Positions 54,875-61,900 of a stretch of DNA of 64,000 bases are shown here, piece by piece. The stretch spans positions 38,675 through 102,674 of the forward strand of contig NZ_JAHLYT010000068.1 in assembly GCF_025128095.1 (NCBI RefSeq), given 5' to 3'. The notes under the pieces are model-generated. The model ran no database searches. It worked only from the letters and a program-made list of their open reading frames with translations, and had not been told where the DNA came from. Each line of letters opens with the position of its first letter. Position 1 is the stretch's first letter. The translations under genes and the position numbers were made by a program. This DNA is from Synechococcus sp. CS-1328. GTDB taxonomy: Bacteria > Cyanobacteriota > Cyanobacteriia > PCC-6307 > Cyanobiaceae.

Positions 54875-54928
54875 GGATCGGCGGCCATCTTGCTGTGACC
54901 AGATTGGCCGTTCCTAGGCTCCACAGCC

Positions 54929-56485
54929 ATGGGAGCTGACCGGTGTCGCTGGTGGATTGGAGCGGCCGTCGCTGGCGCTGGGGCAGGCCTGGCTCTGCCG
55001 CCATTGGGAGCTCCCTGGCTGCTGTGGCCGGCCCTGGCGCTGCTCTGGGCCTTGCCGCGCTCGCCGCTCAGCTGGCGGGGTGGCTGGGCCTGGGGGGCTG
55101 CGGCGGTGCTGGTGAGCCACCGCTGGTTGCTCTGGCTCCATCCCCTCGACTGGGTGGGAGTCCCCCTCCCCCTCAGCCTGCCCCTCTGCCTGCTGCTCTG
55201 GGGGCTGTGCGGCCTGGCTGGAGCCCTGCTGGTGGCCCTGTGGCTGGCTGTCTTGACGCGTCTGGAGGACTGGTGGGGAGCCGGTGGCCTGGGGGCGGCG
55301 ATCACGGCGGCGGCGCTCTGGGGCCTGGTCGAGGTGCTACTGGCCCGCGGCCCGCTCTTCTGGATCGGCCTGGGGGCTTCGGCACTGCCGGGTGATCGTG
55401 CCCTGGCGGCCTGGGCGAGCCTCGGCGGCGCCGGCCTGGTGGCGGCGTTGCAGCTCCTGATCGGCTGGCTGCTGTGGCGTGTCTTGCGGCTGTGGGTGCG
55501 CCGCCGTTGGTCTGAGGGGATGGCGGCGCTGCTGGGCGGACTCCTGGCCGTTCTATTTCTGCATGGTGTGGGTGCCGCTCTGTTGCGGGCTTCGCAGCAG
55601 ACCACAGGTGCTCAGGCAGCGAGAGCTTCCCTGGCCTTAACTGGGTTGCCGGCACCTGACAATGCTCTGCGGCTGCTGGTGGTGCAGCCAGCGATTCCCA
55701 CCCGGCAGAAATTCGAAGCAGTCCAGCAGCAGCTACTGCTGCAAAGGCTGGCGGCAGCGCAACAGCTGGCCGTGGCGGCAGCGACGACTGGCGAGCCGAT
55801 CGATGCGTTGCTGCTGCCCGAGGGTGCCCTGCCGCTGGATCAGCCCCTGCCAGATCCCGCACCCACCGAAGTGCTCAGCGGCGGCTTTCGGCGCCAGGAC
55901 GCGGACGTGCGCAGCAGCGTGCTGCGCTTTGCGGCTGGCGATCAGGTTCGCCCCAGCGGCTGGATCGATAAGGCCCGGGTCGTGCCGCTGGGGGAATGGG
56001 TGCCCCTGGCCAACCTGTGGCGCTGGAGTGGGCTCTCGGCCGTGGGGGGGATCACGCCGGGGTCGCCGTCGCGGCTGCTGATGCGGCCTGGCGGGGCGAT
56101 CGGGGTAGCGATCTGCTACGAGATCGCCGATGGTTTTGGCCAGCGGGCCGCCGTGGCCGCCGGGGCGCAGTGGCTGCTGGCCAGCGCCAATCTCGACCCC
56201 TACCCCGCCCAGCTCCAGGGCCAGTTCCAGGCCCTGGCCCAGCTGCGGGCCCTGGAAACAGGTCGCTGGCTGGTGAGTGCGGCCAACACCGGCCCCAGTC
56301 TGGTGATCGACAGCTCCGGCCGCCTGCGCGCCGTCCTCCCCCCGGGCAGGCCGGTCACGGCGGTACTCAGCCTGGAGCCGCGTGAGGGCTTGACCCCCTA
56401 TGACCGGTTCGGCGAGCTGCCGTTGCTGGGGCTCGCCCTGGCTGGTGGGGCCTGGGGGATGCGGAGTTCACCGGTGTTGCGCTAA
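54929..56485 (+). CDS. lnt: Apolipoprotein N-acyltransferase
   Basis: Adds the third acyl chain to bacterial lipoproteins on the periplasmic face of the membrane. The 518-residue protein has six or more N-terminal helices, then a nitrilase-like domain with the catalytic Glu in LLLPEGALPL, Lys in IDKARVVPLGEWVPL and Cys in VAICYEIADG. The first ~200 residues are very Leu/Trp-rich. Its stop lies in a 15-base tandem repeat shared with the end of the convergent cobQ. Confidence 0.92.
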   Translation: MGADRCRWWIGAAVAGAGAGLALPPLGAPWLLWPALALLWALPRSPLSWRGGWAWGAAAVLVSHRWLLWLHPLDWVGVPLPLSLPLCLLLWGLCGLAGALLVALWLAVLTRLEDWWGAGGLGAAITAAALWGLVEVLLARGPLFWIGLGASALPGDRALAAWASLGGAGLVAALQLLIGWLLWRVLRLWVRRRWSEGMAALLGGLLAVLFLHGVGAALLRASQQTTGAQAARASLALTGLPAPDNALRLLVVQPAIPTRQKFEAVQQQLLLQRLAAAQQLAVAAATTGEPIDALLLPEGALPLDQPLPDPAPTEVLSGGFRRQDADVRSSVLRFAAGDQVRPSGWIDKARVVPLGEWVPLANLWRWSGLSAVGGITPGSPSRLLMRPGGAIGVAICYEIADGFGQRAAVAAGAQWLLASANLDPYPAQLQGQFQALAQLRALETGRWLVSAANTGPSLVIDSSGRLRAVLPPGRPVTAVLSLEPREGLTPYDRFGELPLLGLALAGGAWGMRSSPVLR

Positions 56486-56510
56486 GCGGTGTTGCGCTAA
56501 CCGGTGTTGA
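56472..56510. repeat. 15-base tandem repeat between lnt and cobQ stops
   Basis: CGGTGTTGCGCTAAG (56472), CGGTGTTGCGCTAAC (56487) and a partial third copy (56502) lie head to tail. The lnt stop TAA is in copy one and the cobQ stop (TAG on the minus strand, 56497-56499) is in copy two. This is a probable slippage duplication at a gene end. Confidence 0.8.
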
Positions 56511-58086
56511 TCGGCGCGCCAGGCTGCCGAGGGGTTCCCAGCAACGGGACCAGGTCCACGTGGGCTTCAAAGGCATCGGCGAGGCGATCCAGCAGGACGT
56601 CGCGCTGGCGGCCGTGGTGGGGCTGGTGCTCGCTCAGAGGGGGAAGACCGCGGCGCTGTCGCAACTGGTTCAGCCATCGCCGCCGCCAGGGTCCGTTCTC
56701 GAAGACGCCGTGCAGGTAGGTGCCCGCCACCACGCCGCCCTGCTCACCAGCTGAACGCCACCAGCCCAGCCCTGCCTCCGCCGCCAGGGGGGCGCAGGGG
56801 CCAGGGCCAGGGCCCGATTCCAGGAGTTCAGTGCGGCCGTGGTGCAGCTCGAAACCCTCCAGCTGCAGCGGGGCGCCCGGCGGCCAGAGGGCGGTGCTGT
56901 GGCGCTGGCGCAGGGTCTTGGCGGGGCTGAATACGGTGGCCAGCGGCAACAGGCCGAGGCCTGGCAGCGTGCTGGGCGAGGCGCCTGGTATGGCGACTTC
57001 GAGACCTTCCAGACCCTCGGGATCCTGCAACCGCTGGCCCAGCATCTGCAGGCCGCCGCAGAGGCCGAACACCTGGCCGCCGCCGGCCAGGTAGGCGGCG
57101 ATCTCCTCATTCAGGCCAGCCCCCTGCAGGCCAGCCAGATCGCGCAGGGTCTGCTTGCTGCCCGGCAGGATCAGGGCATCGGGCCGGCCCAGCTCCTCGC
57201 CGGGCCGGATCCAGCGCAGTTGCACGCTGGGTTCCGCTTCGAGCGGATCGAGGTCGGAGAAGTTGCTGAGCGAGGGCAGCCGCAGCACGGCGATCTCCAG
57301 CTCGGCGCCGCTCTTGCGGCCGCGCCGCTCCAGCAGATCGAGCGAGTCTTCCGGTGGAAACAGCTCCTCCAGCCAGGGCATCACCCCCAGCACCGGCACC
57401 CCGGTCTGCGCCTCCAGCCAGCCGCGGCCGGCATCGAACAGCTCACGCCGCCCCCGGAAGCGGTTGATCAACAGGCCCCGGATCAGCGGGCGCTCGACCG
57501 GACGCAGCAGCGCCAGGGTGCCGACGATCTGGGCGAAGACACCACCGCGCTCAATGTCGGCCACCAGCAGACAACGGGCCCGCAGAAACTGGGCCAGACG
57601 CAGGTTGGTGAGATCGCGAGCCTGCAGGTTCACCTCCACGGGGCTGCCGGCCCCCTCCAGCACCAGCCGGCCACCAGGGTGCTGCTGTTGAAGCTCCGTC
57701 AGGCCCTGACGGATCGCCCGCCAACCGGGCCGGAACCAATCGCGGTAGTAGTGCTCGGCCCGGGCGGTGCCCACCGAGCGGCCGAGGTGGATCACCTCGC
57801 TGGTGCTGTCGCCCCGCGGCTTGAGTAACACCGGGTTCATCGCGGCCACAGGCTCCACCCCCGCGGCCCAGGCCTGCAGGGCCTGGGAGTAGGCCATCTC
57901 GCCGCCAGCCGGATCCACCCAGGCGTTGTTGCTCATGTTCTGCCCCTTGAAGGGCAGGGGCGTTTCACCGCGACGCTTCAACACCCGGCAGAGGGCCGCC
58001 GTCATCAGCGATTTCCCCGCTCCGCTGCTGGTGCCCAGCACCATCAGGGGAGTGAGGGACGGGGGCGCTGAACAGGCTCCGCTCAT
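56497..58086 (-). CDS. cobQ: Cobyric acid synthase
   Basis: ATP-dependent amidation of four corrin side chains. The 529-residue protein has an N-terminal P-loop ATPase of the DTBS type ([60 protein letters not shown]), then a class I glutamine amidotransferase domain with the nucleophile Cys in [19 protein letters not shown] and the His near the end ([12 protein letters not shown]). The start ATG 58086 overlaps the upstream stop. With cobI at 35.4 kb this shows a corrin pathway. Confidence 0.95.
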   Translation of the reverse strand: MSGACSAPPSLTPLMVLGTSSGAGKSLMTAALCRVLKRRGETPLPFKGQNMSNNAWVDPAGGEMAYSQALQAWAAGVEPVAAMNPVLLKPRGDSTSEVIHLGRSVGTARAEHYYRDWFRPGWRAIRQGLTELQQQHPGGRLVLEGAGSPVEVNLQARDLTNLRLAQFLRARCLLVADIERGGVFAQIVGTLALLRPVERPLIRGLLINRFRGRRELFDAGRGWLEAQTGVPVLGVMPWLEELFPPEDSLDLLERRGRKSGAELEIAVLRLPSLSNFSDLDPLEAEPSVQLRWIRPGEELGRPDALILPGSKQTLRDLAGLQGAGLNEEIAAYLAGGGQVFGLCGGLQMLGQRLQDPEGLEGLEVAIPGASPSTLPGLGLLPLATVFSPAKTLRQRHSTALWPPGAPLQLEGFELHHGRTELLESGPGPGPCAPLAAEAGLGWWRSAGEQGGVVAGTYLHGVFENGPWRRRWLNQLRQRRGLPPLSEHQPHHGRQRDVLLDRLADAFEAHVDLVPLLGTPRQPGAPINTG

Positions 58087-58493
58087 CGACGGGGCCGATG
58101 CCGACTGAGCCAGTGCTGCAGCCTCAGCAGGGGCGTGGGCCTGGGAAAGTCGGTTGGCCAGTGGGCCAGGATCTGTCGGCCCATAGGGGTGAGTCGCACT
58201 CGCTCCGTCAGCCCCTGACCATCCACCTCCCGCCGCAGCACGCCCAGCCGGATCAACCAGATCCAGTCGCGTTCCACAGAGTCAGGGACAGGACTTCCGC
58301 CCCGGAAGAGCGGATGCAGGTCGTTGCGGCCACAAAAGCTGGTGCTGCTGATCGCCTGCCCGCTCACCATCAGGTAGAAGTCGCGCCGATAGGGGAGGCA
58401 GCACACTGCCCGCTCGGCCCGTTTCCAGGCGCGGGAGTCGAGGATCTCCACGCTTCCGTCAGCAGAGTGGCTGTCTGTACTGGCTGGCTCCAT
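58083..58493 (-). CDS. Npun_F0494-like protein
   Basis: A 136-residue protein of a cyanobacterial family of unknown function: [40 protein letters not shown] and [17 protein letters not shown]. The last two blocks look like a winged helix, so it may bind nucleic acid; that is inference. Its stop overlaps the cobQ start (ATGA at 58083-58086), so the two are co-translated. Confidence 0.7.
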   Translation of the reverse strand: MEPASTDSHSADGSVEILDSRAWKRAERAVCCLPYRRDFYLMVSGQAISSTSFCGRNDLHPLFRGGSPVPDSVERDWIWLIRLGVLRREVDGQGLTERVRLTPMGRQILAHWPTDFPRPTPLLRLQHWLSRHRPRR

Positions 58494-58538
58494 GGCCCGA
58501 TTGTGCCTGGCTGGGCTCCTGAGGCCGAACTGCCGCCG

Positions 58539-58883
58539 TTAGGAGTTCGCTGCCTTGCACCGCTGTGTTTCCGGCTGCATCATCAGGTTCACCAGCGTGG
58601 TCCCGGCATTGCCGGCAGTGGTGGCGAACTGAGAGATCGCTGCCAGGGTGGCTCCGTCGTAACGGGAGTTGTAGGCGTCGGCAAGACAGGTGCAGTACTG
58701 GGTCTTGTTGCGGATCCCCGCGAGATTGTTACCCAGACAGCCGCGCAAGAAGCCATCGCGGAATTGCTGCCGCAACTGGGCATCGTTCACCGCTGACGAG
58801 GCTGGTTTCTGCTGGGCCAGCACGGCAGCAGGAGCTGAAACGATGAGACCGAGGCAGACGAGTATGGAGAGGGAACGATTCAT
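58539..58883 (-). CDS. Small secreted four-cysteine protein
   Basis: A 114-residue protein. It has a clear Sec signal peptide (SLSILVCLGLIVSAPAAVLA, cleavage after AVLA) and a mature part of ~90 residues with four cysteines (GCLGNN, YCTCLADAY, RCKAANS), pattern C-x14-C-x-C-x~40-C. Such a spacing occurs in small periplasmic proteins of many bacteria with unknown function. ATG 58883 fits the signal peptide; the open frame continues to 58937. It lies 68 bases downstream of the giant adhesin gene on the same strand, with no terminator between. Confidence 0.7.
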   Translation of the reverse strand: MNRSLSILVCLGLIVSAPAAVLAQQKPASSAVNDAQLRQQFRDGFLRGCLGNNLAGIRNKTQYCTCLADAYNSRYDGATLAAISQFATTAGNAGTTLVNLMMQPETQRCKAANS

Positions 58884-58951
58884 GGGGAGTGATTGGTACT
58901 TACAGAAAGAAGAAAGGCGAATACAGAGAGAGAGCATTCCAGGGGGGGCTG

Positions 58952-61900
58952 TCAGTTCTGACTGGAAGAGTCGAGAGAAACTTTGCCGCCCGGTAGAAGG
59001 GTTCGGATCTGCTCCATCATCTTCTTGAAGCGAGATTCCTGGTCTGCCAGTTGGTCCTGAAGCTTCTGGATCACACCGTTCTGACGCTTGTCTTCCTCTT
59101 CAGACTTTTTCTTTACGCTCTCCAGCTCTTCGATTCTCTGCTTCAGCAACGCGATCAGTTGCGTGGTGACCTCTGATGTTGCTGTCTGGCTGCCACCCCG
59201 TGCTTCCTGCGAGGCCTCAAGTTTCTCAAGTTGCTGCTTGAGCTCTCCGATCTGCTGATCGCGCTGGTTCACCTGCTGGCGAAGGGCGATCAGGTCATCG
59301 CTCACGGCTGCGATCTGGTGGGCCTGGGGAGAGCGGCTCTTGTCGATCTTGCCCAGGGGGAAGGAGAAGCCCAGCCGGCCGCCCACCGAAGGTGTGGATC
59401 CATAGCCGTAGTCCACCGAGGGTGCATAGGAAAGAGCACCATTGATGTGCACCCGATCCGCCACGCGCACGGCACAGCCTGCAGCAACAGCGTATTGAGA
59501 GCCGAAGCCACCGGCCCCGAATCCACAACGTACCGGCTCATCCTCTTGCAGGGAGACTTCAGGCACGGCAGAGAACGCCGCCGCCATGGCGCCGGTGGTT
59601 TCGACAGCCCTGCCAAGCTGTGAAACGGAATTCTCAAGTCGGGGCACGGTCTGGGTCACAGCAGTTTCCACCTGGGGAACAGTGAGCCGCGAGGTGCCGG
59701 AGTTGCCGCTGCCGTCAATGGTGAGCAGTCGCCGTTGGCCGGATTGGTATTTGTCAACGGCGAAGTTATTGTTGTTGGCCAGGCCCGTGAGGCTGACGGG
59801 ACCTGAGGCAGAAAGCCCGCCGTTGATGGTCACATTGTTATTGAATGTGGAGGGGCCACTCACGTTGAGACTGCCACCGATATTGGTGGATCCAGTCACA
59901 TTCAGGGTGTCCACATTAGCCCCTCCCTGCACGCTGAGGCCGTTGGAAATATTGGCTCCCCCGTTCAAGGTGGTGGGGCCGACCACAGTGAGCCCGTTCT
60001 GCACTGTGAGGGAGCCTCCGCTGGCGCTGATCCCGACGGAGCGCACCAGGGTGCCATCGCCATTGGCAGCAACGAGTTCGGTGCCCTGGCCGGCAAGGTT
60101 GGGCGCAGTGACCGTGGTTGTGGCGGTGCCCAACACGATCTGGTTGTTTCGTGTGGTGGTGGCGCCGCTGCCGATGGCGGTAGATCCCACGCCGGTAGCC
60201 TGAGCCCCAGCGCCGAGAGCGGTCACATCCGTACCGGAAGCAAAGGCATCGGTGCCGATCGCCACGCCATTGGTGTTGAAACCTTCTGCTCTGGCGTTCG
60301 TGCCGATGGCCACAACATTGCGTCCATTGGCCGTTGCACCGGTGCCATAGGAAATGGCATTGAAACCATTGGCCACTGCGCCGGCACCAATGGCACTCAC
60401 CTGCGAACCAGTGGCACGGGCATTGGATCCAACCGCCAAAGAATCAACACCATTGGAGAGTGCACCAGCACCAAGAGCCTGGGTGTTCACCCCGCTTGCA
60501 GAGGCACCGGTGCCAAGGGCGGTGGTGTTGGTCCCGGAGGCGGTGGAACTGGAACCGAAAGCCAGGGCATCGGTTCCACTGGCGCTGGCGTTGGAGCCGA
60601 AGGCCTGGGAGTTGACCCCGGTTGCAGACGCTGCCGCGCCGAAGGCCTGGGTGTTGTTGCCCGTGGCAGTGGCCGCGGTTCCAAAGGCCTGAGCATTGAC
60701 TCCACTGGCCTGGGCGCCGAGACCAATTGCTGCTGAGCCCTCTCCCGCCACCCTGCTGAGGCTGCCGATGGCCATGGAGCCAAGGCCATTGCTGCTGGAG
60801 GCATTGGCTCCAAAGCCGACAGCCAGAGAGAAGTCACCATCGGCCGAGCTGGCGACGCCGAGCGCAGTGGATCCATTGCCATTGGCTTCGGTGAAGGCAC
60901 CGAGAGCGGTGGCACCGATGGTTCCATCAGCCGTAGCGTTGGTGCCGATAGCGGTGTCTCCAATCCCGAAGGCCTCGGAGTTGGGTCCATAGCAGGTGGA
61001 GCCCGCTCCGGTGCGGTTGCAGAAGGTGGTGGTGTTGGTGGGGAAGGTTGTAACCCGCACCACGCCATTCACATCTGGGCTCAGGACATCAACAACCCCC
61101 GGGGATCCCGTGCCGGTGAGGGAGGGCAGTTGAATCGAAGTGTTGTTGGTTCCAATCGTGATGCGGTTGGCTGCAGTGGCCTGGGCGCCTGCCCCCAGGG
61201 CCGTGGATCCCGCGAAGTTGGCCGTTGCACCGGCTCCCAGGGCAAGGCTGTTAGTGCCGGCACTGCGGCTGTCGGAACCGATGGCGGTGGCGAAGTTTGC
61301 CGTGGCCTGGGCATTGGGCCCGTAGCACACGGCGTTGGCTCCCGTGCCAACGCAGTTCAGGGCATTGATGGCAGAGCTGCCGATCGTTTGGCCATTGATC
61401 GTGAGTGGACCGCTCAATGTAAGGCCGTTGTTGATTGTTGCCCCGCCGTTCAAGGTTGTGGGTCCAGTTACGGAAAGACTGCCGCTAACGCTCTGATTCC
61501 CACTAACGCTGAGGGAGTTGTTGATGGTGGTGGCGCCATTCAGGGTGGTGCTGCCGCCTACAAAAAGGCTGTTCTGCAGGTTGGTTGGCCCACTGACAGT
61601 CAGGGAGTTCTGAAGGTTGGTAGCTCCTAGCACAAAGAAGTTGCCGCCAACAGATTGGTTGCCGGTGATGGTGGAATTGCCACCAACGAGCTGATTGCCG
61701 GAAATGGACTGGTTGCCGTTCACCGTCTGGTTGCCGTTGAAGGTGGAGGCGCCGTTGACGGTGAGGGAGTTGTTGACCGTGGTGGCACCGTTGAGTGTGG
61801 TGGTGCCGGCGACCGAAAGGTTGCCGCCGATGGATTGGTTGCCCGAAACAGACTGGTTGCCGTTCACCGTCTGGTTGCCGTTGAAGGTGGAGGCGCCGTT

